A stretch of DNA of 64,000 nucleotides from the NCBI RefSeq assembly GCF_013394085.1, contig NZ_CP040910.1, positions 1,168,905-1,232,904 of the forward strand. Reading direction: 5' to 3'. Of this stretch, positions 33,213 to 42,275 are shown piece after piece. This DNA is from Limosilactobacillus fermentum (GTDB taxonomy: Bacteria > Bacillota > Bacilli > Lactobacillales > Lactobacillaceae). Position numbers and translations under genes: made by a program. Under the pieces are notes generated by a model, which worked only from the letters and a program-made list of their open reading frames with translations, was not told the DNA's origin and made no database searches. The first letter of the stretch is position 1; each line of letters opens with the position of its first letter.

Positions 33213-34720
33213 TCCTCAGCACCGTGGCTAAAGTAGCGAACGGCATCTACGGCTCGTTGCCATCCGGCGTAGTGACGCCCAGCCTCTTCTTTGGTCATAA
33301 CCGGGTCAAAACGGTCACCCGACTTAGCCAACTGCTTGAGCTCGTTTTGATCCTCCCAGAAGTCCACCGCCAACCCAGCCAAGAAGGCGGCCCCTAGCGC
33401 CGTGGTTTCTTCAATTTGGGCGCGGACAATCGGCGTTTGTAAGAGGTCGGCTTGGAACTGCATCATGAAGTTATTGCGCGACGCCCCGCCATCCACCGCC
33501 AGGGTGGTCAACGGTAAATTAGTGTCTTTGACCATCGTGTCCACAACGTCCTTGGTCTGGTAGGCGATTGCCTCCAAGGTGGCCCGGACAATATTTTCCC
33601 GGCTACTCCCCCGGGTGAGGCCAAACATCGCCCCGCGGACCTCTTGATCCCAGTAGGGCGCCCCCAAGCCGGTAAAGGATGGCACTACATACACGCCACC
33701 GGTGGTCTGGGCATCAACGGCCATTTGCTCAGACTCCCCGGCCGACTTAAAGAGCCGTAGCCCATCGCGGAGCCACTGAACCGCCGAGCCCGCTACGAAA
33801 ATCGACCCTTCCAGGGCGTAATGTACCTCGTTGCCAATCCCATAGGCGACCGTCGTCAGGAGGCCATTTTGCGAAAGCATTGGCGTCGTCCCGGTGTTCA
33901 TGACCGTGAAGGCCCCGGTCCCGTACGTATTCTTGACGCTCCCCTTTTCAAAGGCGCCCTGACCAAAGAGGGCCGCCTGTTGGTCCCCGGCGATCCCGGC
34001 GACCGGAACTTGGACCCCGAAGAAGTGGTAATCGGCCGTGTAACCATAGACGTGCGAGGACGGCTTGACCTCCGGTAAAATTTCCCGGGGAATATCGAGC
34101 AGGTCTAAAATGTCTTGGTCCCAGTCAAGGGTGTGGATGTTAAAGAGCATCGTCCGGCTGGCGTTGGTAACGTCCGTAGCGTGCACCCGCCCGCTAGTTA
34201 AATTCCACAAGAGCCAGGTATCGATGGTGCCAAAGAGTAGGTCGCCTCGTTTAGCCCGCTCCCGGGCCCCCGGTACGTTATCCAAAAGCCACTTGATCTT
34301 GGTGGCCGAGAAGTAGGAATCAATGACTAAGCCGGTCTTTTGGTGAATCTGGTCCGTGTAGCCCTCCTCGATTAGTCGTTCAGCAATCGGGGCGGTCTGC
34401 TTTGATTGCCACACTATCGCCCGGGCGATTGGTTTACCGGTCTTCCGGTCCCAAATCACCGTGGTTTCCCGCTGGTTAGTAATTCCGATCGCCACAATCC
34501 GGTAGGGCTTAACTTGCGCCTTGATGACCGCCTCTGAAATCACCGATTGAACGCTATCCCAGATCTCTTCGGCGTCATGTTCGACCCAACCGGGCTGGGG
34601 GAAGTACTGACGGAATTCCTTTTGCGCAATCGCCACTTCTTTACCCGCGTGGTCGAAAATAATCGCCCGTGAGGAGGTCGTCCCCTCATCAATGGCCATC
34701 ACATATTGTTGCTCATTCAC
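33209..34720 (-). CDS. glpK: Glycerol kinase
   Basis: The 503-residue FGGY-family kinase converts glycerol to glycerol 3-phosphate with ATP. Diagnostic parts are [15 protein letters not shown] at the N-terminus, [25 protein letters not shown], the second-domain [17 protein letters not shown] and [25 protein letters not shown] segment near residue 230 lies where Gram-positive enzymes carry the histidine phosphorylated by HPr, so PTS-linked control is plausible. No glpF or glpO gene adjoins it. The ATG follows AGAAAGGATGAACG. Confidence 0.95.
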   Translation of the reverse strand: MNEQQYVMAIDEGTTSSRAIIFDHAGKEVAIAQKEFRQYFPQPGWVEHDAEEIWDSVQSVISEAVIKAQVKPYRIVAIGITNQRETTVIWDRKTGKPIARAIVWQSKQTAPIAERLIEEGYTDQIHQKTGLVIDSYFSATKIKWLLDNVPGARERAKRGDLLFGTIDTWLLWNLTSGRVHATDVTNASRTMLFNIHTLDWDQDILDLLDIPREILPEVKPSSHVYGYTADYHFFGVQVPVAGIAGDQQAALFGQGAFEKGSVKNTYGTGAFTVMNTGTTPMLSQNGLLTTVAYGIGNEVHYALEGSIFVAGSAVQWLRDGLRLFKSAGESEQMAVDAQTTGGVYVVPSFTGLGAPYWDQEVRGAMFGLTRGSSRENIVRATLEAIAYQTKDVVDTMVKDTNLPLTTLAVDGGASRNNFMMQFQADLLQTPIVRAQIEETTALGAAFLAGLAVDFWEDQNELKQLAKSGDRFDPVMTKEEAGRHYAGWQRAVDAVRYFSHGAEE

Positions 34721-34751
34721 GCTCGTTCATCCTTTCTAGGTAGGTAACAAG

Positions 34752-34779
34752 AAAAAAAGGGCTCCGCATAACGGAACCC
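34752..34779 (-). terminator. Terminator of the tautomerase gene
   Basis: On the minus strand GGGTTCCG, loop TTATG and CGGAGCCC form an 8-bp stem followed by seven T, nine bases beyond the tautomerase stop. Confidence 0.85.
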
Positions 34780-34787
34780 CCGGGTCT

Positions 34788-34973
34788 TTACTTGTCGCTA
34801 GCCATCTTGCCGGCAACACTGTAACGGTCGGGCCGCATTTCGTTTAAGACAATGTGGATCCGTTCTTCCGGTACGTTGGCGTTCTTAGCGATGGCAGCCG
34901 TAACGTCCTTCACTAACCCCTTTAATTGTTCTTCGCTACGTCCTTCAATCAGGTCGATGTGTACTAATGGCAT
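34788..34973 (-). CDS. 4-oxalocrotonate tautomerase family protein
   Basis: At 61 residues this matches the small tautomerases. After removal of Met the N-terminal proline (PLVHIDLIEGRSEEQ) is the family's catalytic base; the ERIHIVLNEMRPDRYSVAGK segment holds the usual arginine. The start is ATG 34973 with GGAGG eight bases upstream; a longer reading is out of keeping with the required N-terminal Pro. Substrate is unknown; many lactobacilli have such a protein (XylH/DmpI-like). Confidence 0.88.
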   Translation of the reverse strand: MPLVHIDLIEGRSEEQLKGLVKDVTAAIAKNANVPEERIHIVLNEMRPDRYSVAGKMASDK

Positions 34974-35037
34974 TCGTTTGGCCTCCTTAATTGCTTGTTT
35001 TGATTTTAACATAGCCAGCCGTCGCCTTCAATTGAGC

Positions 35038-36909
35038 TTAGTTTGGGCGGGCAAATTCATCGCGCAGGTTGGCCACCACGTCCTTATCCTTCGCGGTAAA
35101 GATAATCCGGTCACCATACTCGATCACCGTTGTGCCATGGGGGGTCAACCAAGTCCCGTTACGACGGATCCGGCTGATCGTGATTTGGTCAATCATTGGC
35201 AAGTCCATCAGTTGGATGCCACTGTAACGGTGATTCTTCACCCGGACTTCAAATAGGCCGGCCTCGGTGCCGGTCAACAGTTGCATGATTGACGGTGACT
35301 CGATCAGGGCCCGTAAGACCGACGCCTGCACGTTGTAAGTATTAAAAATTTCGACCCCCGCCTCAACTAGGGCTTGAGTCTGCTCATTAGCCGTCCGCAT
35401 CGAAGACTGATTGGCGATGACCCGGTCAACCCCCGCTTCCTTGGCCCCCAAGGCGAGCACTTGGTTACGCTCCTCTTTTTGCTGGCCAATCACCAAGATG
35501 TCGGTCGTCAAAAAGCCGGCTTGCTTCAGGGTCGCAAGGTTGAGTTGTTCAAGGTAGTAAATGTTTTGCAGTTCGGAATCGTAGGTGTGGTAACTATCTT
35601 GATCATCGGTGACCACCCGGACGTCGTACCAATTGCGTTCTAATTGCTGGGCGATTGGGATCGTCATAACGTTAGCCCCAATTATGACGACCCGTTGCTT
35701 GATCCGGTCCGCCTTTGCCAAGCGGAAGGTACTATTGAAGACCACCGGGGCAAAGATGCAGACGATCACCGCCGCCAAAACGAAGGCATCAGACTGGGTT
35801 TGGGTGATCGAACCTAGGTTTTTGGCTACCTCCAGCGATGGCAGCACCAAGGTAATCGTGGTAACGGTCAAAAAAGTCCCGGCAAAGGAATTTCGGTTGC
35901 CAAACCGCTGCCGGTAGACTAAAAAGGTCCCCAATTTAGCGATGACCAACCCGGCCACTAAAATCGGAATTAACATCAGGGCGTGGGGATTAACCAACAG
36001 TTCACGTAGGTTTAACTTAGCCCCAGTCATGATGAAAAAGATCGGGATGAAAAAACCATACCCAATCGAGGTAAGCTTGTCTTGGGTTGATTCATAGGGC
36101 TCTAATAACTTCATTACCATCCCGGCTAAAAAGGCGCCCAGGATGTTTTCGGCCCCCACCGCCTCGGCAACCAGGACCAGGGTGAAAATTAAGAACACCG
36201 CCAACCGGATATCCAACTGGGTGGTCGCCTTGGTGACCCGGTTAAACCAACTGAAGTGGCGGTGAAACCGGTGTAACAAAATAACCGCCACTACTAACGG
36301 GATCACAATCAACCAGATTTTGGTCGCATCACCCCCGCGAACGGAAGCGTACACCGTCAGCAAGACCAACGGTACTATTTCCCCCAACACCGCGGTTAAC
36401 AAAATCGTTTGGCCGATTGGTTTACTGAGGATCTCCTTTTCCTTTAGGGTGGCAATCACCACCCCTAAGGCGATCGTGGTGAAGATGATCGTTGCTAAGA
36501 AGACGTCGCTAAAGAGCCCCAATTTTCGTAGCCCTAAAGCCAAGCCAAACGCCACGATCAAACTGACCATGAAGGCCTCCACCGCCAACTTGACTGGTGA
36601 GGCCTCGTGATTGGCACCCTTGCTTTTTTCCGGCCGGAACAGGGAAAAATCGATCTCCATCCCCGACAAAAACATTAACACGATCACCCCCACCGATGAC
36701 AAAAGGCTCAGGTTGGTGGTCGTGTTAACCACTTGCAAGCCGCTCTTACCCAAGATCACCCCTACGATGATCTCAGCCACCGCGGTTGGGACCCCAGTAA
36801 TTTGAAAGCGGGCCATCAAGATGGGGATTAAGAGGGCCGCTAAAATCACAATAAACATTGACAGGGGCTGGCTACTTACCGCACTCACTGCCATTACCAA
36901 ACTTTCCAT
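35038..36909 (-). CDS. Kef-type cation:proton antiporter with RCK domains (CPA2)
   Basis: The 623-residue protein has an N-terminal antiporter domain with about twelve segments (ITGVPTAVAEIIVGVILGKSGLQVV near the start; VAEAVGAENILGAFLAGMVM near residue 270). It then has a RCK-N domain from about residue 400 (RVVIIGANVMTIPIAQQLERN) and an RCK-C domain at the C-terminus (GTEAGLFEVRVKNHRYSGIQL). Such proteins exchange K+ or Na+ for H+. In the RCK-N site the usual GxGxxG reads GANVMT, so nucleotide binding may be altered. The ATG at 36909 follows GGAGGGG. Confidence 0.88.
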   Translation of the reverse strand: MESLVMAVSAVSSQPLSMFIVILAALLIPILMARFQITGVPTAVAEIIVGVILGKSGLQVVNTTTNLSLLSSVGVIVLMFLSGMEIDFSLFRPEKSKGANHEASPVKLAVEAFMVSLIVAFGLALGLRKLGLFSDVFLATIIFTTIALGVVIATLKEKEILSKPIGQTILLTAVLGEIVPLVLLTVYASVRGGDATKIWLIVIPLVVAVILLHRFHRHFSWFNRVTKATTQLDIRLAVFLIFTLVLVAEAVGAENILGAFLAGMVMKLLEPYESTQDKLTSIGYGFFIPIFFIMTGAKLNLRELLVNPHALMLIPILVAGLVIAKLGTFLVYRQRFGNRNSFAGTFLTVTTITLVLPSLEVAKNLGSITQTQSDAFVLAAVIVCIFAPVVFNSTFRLAKADRIKQRVVIIGANVMTIPIAQQLERNWYDVRVVTDDQDSYHTYDSELQNIYYLEQLNLATLKQAGFLTTDILVIGQQKEERNQVLALGAKEAGVDRVIANQSSMRTANEQTQALVEAGVEIFNTYNVQASVLRALIESPSIMQLLTGTEAGLFEVRVKNHRYSGIQLMDLPMIDQITISRIRRNGTWLTPHGTTVIEYGDRIIFTAKDKDVVANLRDEFARPN

Positions 36910-37017
36910 ATTCATCCCCTCCGCCATTAATGATCACCCGGGAAATATCCGGTTCTGCTTTAGATTAGCTTTGTCACATCAATCACTCGGTCCGTAGCTA
37001 GGGACGGGTGACCGTCA

Positions 37018-38430
37018 CTAAAGGTTTTCGTCAGTCTTAAAGTTAAGCGGGCTGTAATCCGTCATTTTGGTCAGTAAACTTAGTGATAGGTCCCGGTAGG
37101 CATTGAGGGCGTCGGTCGCAAAGTTGATACTTTGGCGGGTTAAGTAGTTTGCCCGCTCCGTTGCCGTTTTCAGCTCCTTTAAGTGAGCATCCGTTTGGGC
37201 AACCATTTTGACGGCGTTAACGTTAAGTTCTTTTTGAACCGCCTGCAGGTCAGGTAAGAAATCGTGATAGTGGCTGTCGACTAAGACGCCCGCCTCCTTA
37301 TAAATCCAGTAAGCGGAGTTGCGTTGGGCGGGCAACTTACCGCGCTTGTATGGGGCCGGCACGTCATCAATCCCGGCAAAGAAGGGTACGTAAACGCTTT
37401 GGGCCGCAACCCCCAGTGCCAACCAATGAATATTGGCGCCGCCACGATTCATCTGCAACAGGTGTGACTCCTGGGTCTTGGCTAACGAAATTGGCCGGTA
37501 GCGGTGCTTTTCCTCTTGGCTCCCGCGCCCCACCGGATCAAACGGTGTTCCTTGGTAGTGGGAGGCCAGGTAGCGTTGGGCGTCCAAAATGCTCAGTTTA
37601 CGATCCGGTTGCATCAAAAATGGTAGGTCCTGGTCTTCTGGTTGTTCGGCTTGGGCCTTAGACTTCGAGAACAGTTGGTGACCGTACCAGACCCGCGGGG
37701 TGGAGTAGATGGCATCGGCCCGGTCGTGAGTGCCAAAAATTTCCCGGAAGTTAAAGCCCTCTTCATGAGGGTTCAAGTGGTGTTCGGACACAAACGCCTG
37801 AATTCCGGGGTGGAACATAAAGTTATCCGGGTCGTTAAAGTCAACTTCTTGAATTGCCAGTTGGTTGCCGACCACCGCATAGGCGTCATCGGGGATCCGT
37901 TGGGCAACCCAGTAGTGACCGCCACCCGTTTCAAAGTACCAAGCTTCATCGTTATCGGCAAAGAGGACCCCGTTGGTTTCTCCAGTCCCGTGCTCGGCAA
38001 TTAACTGACCAAGGCGGGCCACCCCTTCCCGTGCCGTTTTTACGTAGGGGAGGACGACCGTGATCATTGCCTCTTCGTTAAGGCCGTTTTCCACCAGCGG
38101 GTCGTATCCCAGCACCAGTTCATTGGTGTAGGCGCTCTCGGTGGCTGACATCGCCACGTCATACTCGTTAATGCCGTCCTCTTCAAAGAGCCCGTCCTTA
38201 TCGGTCCACTCCGGGGTCGCCATGTATTGAGCGCTGTGGGCCGGTAGTTGCAAGGTCAGCTTCGTTTCTTTGGAAATGAAGAGGCGTTCCATGCTATCGC
38301 GGGGGTGAATTTCCACCCGTTTGGGCCAGGCCGCCTTCGCATCTTCGTTACGGCCAATTATGATCGTGCCGTCAATCGTCGCTTTCTTCCCAATCAAAAT
38401 ACTAGTGCAAGCGGAGAGTTTCTTAATCAT
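37018..38430 (-). CDS. pepD: Dipeptidase, C69 family (PepD-like)
   Basis: The 470-residue enzyme is an N-terminal-nucleophile hydrolase that splits dipeptides. The candidate nucleophile is Cys8 in MIKKLSACTSILIGKKAT, matching C69 proteins where a short propeptide is removed. The TIIIGRNEDA loop and the NEAMITVVLPYVKTAREGV, NGVLFADNDEAWYFETGGGHYW and VVGNQLAI segments are typical. It is cytosolic. AGAAAGGATGATACG precedes the ATG. It lies 20 bases downstream of the hydrolase gene on the same strand. Confidence 0.9.
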   Translation of the reverse strand: MIKKLSACTSILIGKKATIDGTIIIGRNEDAKAAWPKRVEIHPRDSMERLFISKETKLTLQLPAHSAQYMATPEWTDKDGLFEEDGINEYDVAMSATESAYTNELVLGYDPLVENGLNEEAMITVVLPYVKTAREGVARLGQLIAEHGTGETNGVLFADNDEAWYFETGGGHYWVAQRIPDDAYAVVGNQLAIQEVDFNDPDNFMFHPGIQAFVSEHHLNPHEEGFNFREIFGTHDRADAIYSTPRVWYGHQLFSKSKAQAEQPEDQDLPFLMQPDRKLSILDAQRYLASHYQGTPFDPVGRGSQEEKHRYRPISLAKTQESHLLQMNRGGANIHWLALGVAAQSVYVPFFAGIDDVPAPYKRGKLPAQRNSAYWIYKEAGVLVDSHYHDFLPDLQAVQKELNVNAVKMVAQTDAHLKELKTATERANYLTRQSINFATDALNAYRDLSLSLLTKMTDYSPLNFKTDENL

Positions 38431-38450
38431 CGTATCATCCTTTCTCGTGC

Positions 38451-39350
38451 TTAGTTGCTACTCAACTGGTTTTGCCGGTTACTGCGGTTTTTGCTGCCCG
38501 GCCGATTGCCATTTTGGTTCAAGATGTATTCCTTAATCAGGGAAACGATTTGTTGGTTTTGGGGCAGGTCGGAATGTTGGGCATCGTTTCCGGTGACCGT
38601 CATCGTCGTATAGTGCTTAACCACCTTTTGGTAGATGTACTTACCAGCTTCCACACTCCCCTCCGGCACCAAGCCGTCGGAGTTGTAGGTCTTCGTTCCC
38701 ATCACTGATAACACCGTTAGGGAACTGGGGATCCTCTCCCGATCGGCAATCAGGTCACTTAACATTTGAGTTTTATTGGAAACCGAGCTTTCCGAAAAGT
38801 TATACGGGGTCCCCAAGGTCATCAAGGTCTTAATCTTGGCCCCGTCAGCTTCGTCGTAATACTTTTCTAACCAGACCGTCCAAATTAACCCCCCGTTAGA
38901 GTGACCAAAGGCCTTGAAGTTATTGAACTTATAGGTTTGGACCAGCTGTTCGAAAGCCTCGTTAAACATCTTAGCCTGTTTTTTGATATTGGAGTAACCA
39001 TCGTGGTTATTTTCAAAGGCTACCACGATGATCGGTTCCGTATCACCGCGCCGAATTTTCCCAGTGTACGTGATCTTGCCGGAATTGTAAACTTCGACTT
39101 TTAACAAGGAGTGTTTAGTGGCGCTCCCCTGGTTTAAGAGCTTAACCAGGGTGTCAAAACGATTTTTAGTGGCCGACGAACCAGGAATCATAATTAAGGG
39201 GGACAGTTGGGAATTGTGCTGGGCTGCTTTTTCCTTCGTGCTACTCTTAACCCAACTGGTGGTGGGAATCAAAAGGACCACTAGCAACAAGATCCCCACT
39301 AACAACACCCACAGGCTCCGCCGTTGCTGACGGTTAGTTAGTTTAAACAT
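38451..39350 (-). CDS. DUF915-type alpha/beta hydrolase, membrane anchored
   Basis: This 299-residue protein has an N-terminal membrane helix (SLWVLLVGILLLVVLLIP) and an extracytoplasmic alpha/beta hydrolase domain. Visible are PLIMIPGSSATKNRF, the nucleophile elbow GHSNGGLIW, and the late NDAQHSDLPQN histidine. The start is ATG 39350 after AAGGAGGACCACAAAG; the in-frame region upstream belongs to the preceding gene. It overlaps the end of the PTS gene by 8 bases and is intact, unlike the paralogue at 23686-24541. Substrate is unknown. Confidence 0.8.
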   Translation of the reverse strand: MFKLTNRQQRRSLWVLLVGILLLVVLLIPTTSWVKSSTKEKAAQHNSQLSPLIMIPGSSATKNRFDTLVKLLNQGSATKHSLLKVEVYNSGKITYTGKIRRGDTEPIIVVAFENNHDGYSNIKKQAKMFNEAFEQLVQTYKFNNFKAFGHSNGGLIWTVWLEKYYDEADGAKIKTLMTLGTPYNFSESSVSNKTQMLSDLIADRERIPSSLTVLSVMGTKTYNSDGLVPEGSVEAGKYIYQKVVKHYTTMTVTGNDAQHSDLPQNQQIVSLIKEYILNQNGNRPGSKNRSNRQNQLSSN

Positions 39351-40653
39351 CTTTGTGGTCCTCCTTTGCATCGATTTCGCGGATCCGCCCCTCCACGGCC
39401 AGGGAAAGCCGAACAAAGGGGATGTAGACCCAAACGTCAAAGGCAAGCAGGGCAAGGGTGAAGAGTAAGGTAACGAAATTACCGTTACTACCAACGTAAG
39501 CCACCAACGGCCCCGGCGTCCCATCCGGCACCCAGTAAACCGGGGTCGGGATTAAGTGAATGAAGATGGCAAAGGCCGCAATTAAAATGTTGACCATTGG
39601 CAAAAAGACCGCCGGCAAGATGTAGAGCGGATTTAAAAGAACCGGCAAGCCGACCATTAGCCCCGTGTTCCTGTTAAACAGCACCGGTAAGAAGTTGGCC
39701 CGCACCATCCGTTGTTCGTTATAACTGTGGGCCACAATCGCCATTGCAAGTAACAGGGCCAACGCGAGCCCGATTCCCCCAAAATTGGCAAAGGAGTTGT
39801 AAAGAGAAGAGCCAAGGTAAGGATACGGCACCCCGTATGCGGTGTGGTGCGCCAAGGCGTAATTTAGGTTCGCCATCGCCTCCGTGCTGTCAGTTCCCAG
39901 CTGGAAGTTGTAAGAGCCGCTAATCCCTAACCACTCCAGCAAAGTCGTCAGGCAAACCATCAAGAGCTCGAGCCAAAAGGGTGTGTTACCCGAACTCAGA
40001 CTTTGCATCAACGCCGCCGCTTGGGTGTAAGAAGAATAATAAGACACGAGGTTTAAGACAAAGTTAATCGCTAAAGCGCCAAGCATAATGACTAAGATTG
40101 GCCGGGTGTAGGCGGCCACTTGCTCTTCAATGTCGACCGTGTGAATTGGTTGACCGGGTTTGAGCCGGTTCTTTTTCCCTAACCAGCGAAAGATTTGACC
40201 GACTAAGTAACCAACGAGTAAGCCCCCTAACAGCGAGCCGTAGCTCATCATGTTCTGATCGAAACTGACCCCGCGGTTGGGCGTGTAGCGTACCGAAAGC
40301 AAGAGGCTAGTCACCAACCCAGTAATCCCCGGCACCTGGTCATCAATCTGGTAGAGCTGGGCGGTGTAGCGGGCCGCCCCGTAAGCCGCGTACACCGTTA
40401 GCATCTCAATTGTGACCTGTGAGAGGGCTAACAGGGAATACTGCGCCTTGGTTAAGACCACCTTAGGGACCCAATCCCCGATCGATAAAACGTTGTATAA
40501 GTATCCATCGTTAGAGAAAAAAACGATGAACAATACCTGGGCGATAATGCCAATTAAGGCTAAGGGGAAGATGACGGCCAGGGTCCGTCGTACCACCCGG
40601 ATAAAGGAATGTTGGCGATAGCGAACCGTTCGTTTAACAATGGCGTCAATCAT
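39343..40653 (-). CDS. PTS EIIC permease (lactose/cellobiose family), orphan
   Basis: The 436-residue membrane protein resembles EIIC of the lactose-cellobiose class: SLGVFSDN-like region is not clear, but the LVTSLLLSVRYTPNRG, VNILIAAFAIFIHLIPTPVYWVPDGTP and FNRNTGLMVGLPVLLNPLYILPAVFLPMVN segments fit. About ten hydrophobic segments are present. No EIIA or EIIB gene is next to it, so phosphotransfer would need partners from elsewhere, or the protein acts differently. It is coupled by overlap to a DUF915-type hydrolase, an odd partner. Confidence 0.78.
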   Translation of the reverse strand: MIDAIVKRTVRYRQHSFIRVVRRTLAVIFPLALIGIIAQVLFIVFFSNDGYLYNVLSIGDWVPKVVLTKAQYSLLALSQVTIEMLTVYAAYGAARYTAQLYQIDDQVPGITGLVTSLLLSVRYTPNRGVSFDQNMMSYGSLLGGLLVGYLVGQIFRWLGKKNRLKPGQPIHTVDIEEQVAAYTRPILVIMLGALAINFVLNLVSYYSSYTQAAALMQSLSSGNTPFWLELLMVCLTTLLEWLGISGSYNFQLGTDSTEAMANLNYALAHHTAYGVPYPYLGSSLYNSFANFGGIGLALALLLAMAIVAHSYNEQRMVRANFLPVLFNRNTGLMVGLPVLLNPLYILPAVFLPMVNILIAAFAIFIHLIPTPVYWVPDGTPGPLVAYVGSNGNFVTLLFTLALLAFDVWVYIPFVRLSLAVEGRIREIDAKEDHKDV

Positions 40654-40704
40654 AGGGGCTCCTCCGTTCTAATGTATTATCGTTTAAGTATACCACCCCA
40701 ATAG

Positions 40705-40740
40705 AAAAAGGGCCGGGAAAGAACGTTTTCCCCAGCCCTT
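40705..40740. terminator. Terminator-like hairpin, diverged relative of the repeat's first hairpin
   Basis: AAGGGCCGGGAAA and TTTTCCCCAGCCCTT form a stem with an A tract on the left. The repeat family starts with a similar hairpin, but the rest of the repeat is not recognisable here. Confidence 0.6.
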
Positions 40741-40760
40741 AGTCTATTTTCAAATGTGAC

Positions 40761-40810
40761 AAAAAGGACGGTAGGCAACCACCAATACCGTAGCTATCGA
40801 TTACGTCCTT
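40761..40810 (-). terminator. Terminator of rpsN2
   Basis: On the minus strand AAGGACG pairs with CGTCCTT, with an inner stem GGTA/TACC, and five T follow. It starts 12 bases after the rpsN2 stop. Confidence 0.65.
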
Positions 40811-40821
40811 CCTAAACGTTA

Positions 40822-41091
40822 CTACCAACTAGCCTTTTTGACACCCGGTAATTGCCCCTTGTGGGCGAGTTCCCGGAAGGTCAGACGAGACATCCCAAAC
40901 TGACGCATGTAAGCGTGGGGACGACCATCGTACTGATCGCGGTTGTGTAAGCGAACGGGACTTGCATCCCGGGGGAGCTTAGACAAACCGATGTAGTCGC
41001 CCGCTTCCTTCAGGGCCGCTCTTTTAGCCGCGTACTTGGCGACCGTCGCCCGTTGGTGTTCTAACTTAGCAATTTTTGATTTTTTAGCCAT
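40822..41091 (-). CDS. rpsN2: 30S ribosomal protein S14, zinc-independent paralogue
   Basis: The 89-residue protein is S14 of the long, C-minus type: it has no Cys-x-x-Cys pairs, ending [32 protein letters not shown]. It replaces the zinc-binding S14 when zinc is short. The ATG follows AGGAGGAAAGT. It stands alone, away from the ribosomal operons, with a Zur-like box 65 bases upstream, consistent with derepression under zinc limitation. Confidence 0.93.
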   Translation of the reverse strand: MAKKSKIAKLEHQRATVAKYAAKRAALKEAGDYIGLSKLPRDASPVRLHNRDQYDGRPHAYMRQFGMSRLTFRELAHKGQLPGVKKASW

Positions 41092-41155
41092 ACTTTCCTC
41101 CTAAATTTTAAATTTCACGTCGCTTCAACATACTCATTCACTCGTCAATTCAAAT

Positions 41156-41168
41156 AGTAATTATTACT
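41156..41168 (-). promoter_or_regulatory. Zur-like operator upstream of rpsN2
   Basis: AGTAATTATTACT is a perfect 6-1-6 inverted repeat, with a further matching AA/TT pair two bases out on each side. Its GTAAT-N-ATTAC core equals that of known Bacillus Zur boxes. Position upstream of the zinc-independent S14 gene supports the reading. A promoter nearby (TTGAAT and TATGTT on the minus strand) is weak. Confidence 0.6.
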
Positions 41169-41193
41169 GTTCACCCCAGAAATTGCAAGTGTT

Positions 41194-42057
41194 TTACTTC
41201 GATTGTTGGATTTCCTTAACAAAGGCCGCGTACTCCTGTGCGTAATGGTGTTCCTCGCTGACCTTGGCCACTAGTTCCTGGTTATGGGTATCGACCCGAC
41301 CGGAATCAAGTTGGCGCCGGTAGAGCTCCAGGTAAGGGAGGTCATAGTCGCACGCCATTTGCCAATCTTCTTCCTTGTCGTATGCGACGTGACGGTAATT
41401 AATCCCGGCGATCCCTTGCTCATCCACTTCTAACAGCATGTACTGCGCCCTGGTATCTGCTTGCAAGTCCCACTGCCGGTTAAAGGGTTCCCCCACAGAG
41501 CCCGGGTTTAAGACCAAGCGTTCGTCAGTGGCGTAGCGCATCAGTTCGTGGTGAACGTGAGCGTAAATGGCCACCTGAGCCGTGGTCGCTGCCGTTTGAC
41601 CGGAGAAGAGCCGGTCAAAGTTTTGCGCCGGGTTAGTCGGGAACAGGTCCTGGCCCATCGCTAGGTCGGGGAGGTTGTGGCTTACCGTGTAGGTGTATTT
41701 CCCCACCTGGCGCGTTTGTTGCAGTGGCCACTTCGCCATTTGTTCGACCACCCCTGGTTGTACCCGGCTGGCTACGTACTGGGCCAGGCGGCCAAAGTAC
41801 AAGCGCGAGGGTTTCGTCGGCGGGATCCGCCCGGCCACCCCGTTAATGACTAGGTCGTCCCAGTTACCACGGACAATTAACGAGGGGTTGATTTGGCAAA
41901 AGAGGTCCCAAACCTCGTTGACCCCCGGACCCGGCATTAAAAGATCGCCCACGAACCAGTAGTCCGTTGCCCCTAAGTGCTGGGCATCCTGGTAAACCGC
42001 TGCCAAACCCGTTGCTGAGCCGTGGACATCCGAAAAGACCGCTATTTTTTCTCCCAT
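41194..42057 (-). CDS. Metallophosphoesterase (calcineurin-like, YfcE/PrpE type)
   Basis: The 287-residue cytosolic phosphoesterase has the metal motifs AVFSDVHGSATGL (D-x-H), WFVGDLLMPGPGV (GD), IVRGNWDD (GN-D) and later the VSHNL, YAHVHHELM and LNPGSVGEPF histidines. The start is ATG 42057 (MGEKIAVFSDVHG) after AAGGAAGG; a GTG nine bases upstream is too close to that site. It is alone on its strand. Substrate is unknown. Confidence 0.88.
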   Translation of the reverse strand: MGEKIAVFSDVHGSATGLAAVYQDAQHLGATDYWFVGDLLMPGPGVNEVWDLFCQINPSLIVRGNWDDLVINGVAGRIPPTKPSRLYFGRLAQYVASRVQPGVVEQMAKWPLQQTRQVGKYTYTVSHNLPDLAMGQDLFPTNPAQNFDRLFSGQTAATTAQVAIYAHVHHELMRYATDERLVLNPGSVGEPFNRQWDLQADTRAQYMLLEVDEQGIAGINYRHVAYDKEEDWQMACDYDLPYLELYRRQLDSGRVDTHNQELVAKVSEEHHYAQEYAAFVKEIQQSK

Positions 42058-42128
42058 GTCTTGCACCCTTCCTTATCAGTTCTGTGGTTAGGATAACACA
42101 TTGGTCGTTTTCATACCCAAGAAAAGTG

Positions 42129-42185
42129 TTAGAATAAAGGGGCATTTACAACAACGGCGATAATATTATGCCTTAGTGGCGTCAT
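42129..42185 (-). CDS. Possible 18-residue upstream peptide
   Basis: A frame reading MTPLRHNIIAVVVNAPLF begins with ATG five bases after ACGGAGG, a strong site, and ends 71 bases before the phosphoesterase start. No terminator or clear regulatory hairpin follows it, and codons are not enriched for one amino acid. It overlaps a region that is structured on the other strand, so it may be accidental. Confidence 0.3.
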   Translation of the reverse strand: MTPLRHNIIAVVVNAPLF

Positions 42186-42275
42186 AGTATCCTCCGTTAT
42201 GGGTTCTGGTGGTTCGGCTGCGAACATTACTGGGACCCATCGTGTTTTTTAGGGGTGAAACTGAGCACCCCTGCG
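42154..42275 (+). promoter_or_regulatory. Structured leader with internal terminator before an MFS gene
   Basis: Three successive hairpins lie on the plus strand. The first is AACGG with CCGTT plus GATA/TATC and TATG/CATA (42154-42197). The second is ATGGGTTC with GGACCCAT, inner stem GTTCG/CGAAC (42199-42240), followed four bases on by six T. The third is GGGGTG with CACCCC (42253-42272), which competes with ACTGAG/CTCAGT (42260-42285). This looks like a transcription attenuator or riboswitch for the following efflux gene. I do not recognise the class. Confidence 0.5.

Noticed and set aside
42198-42251. 17-codon frame on the plus strand (MGSGGSAANITGTHRVF)
   Set aside because: The upstream bases are CCTCCGTT, complementary to a ribosome binding site rather than like one, and the frame coincides with the arms of a hairpin.
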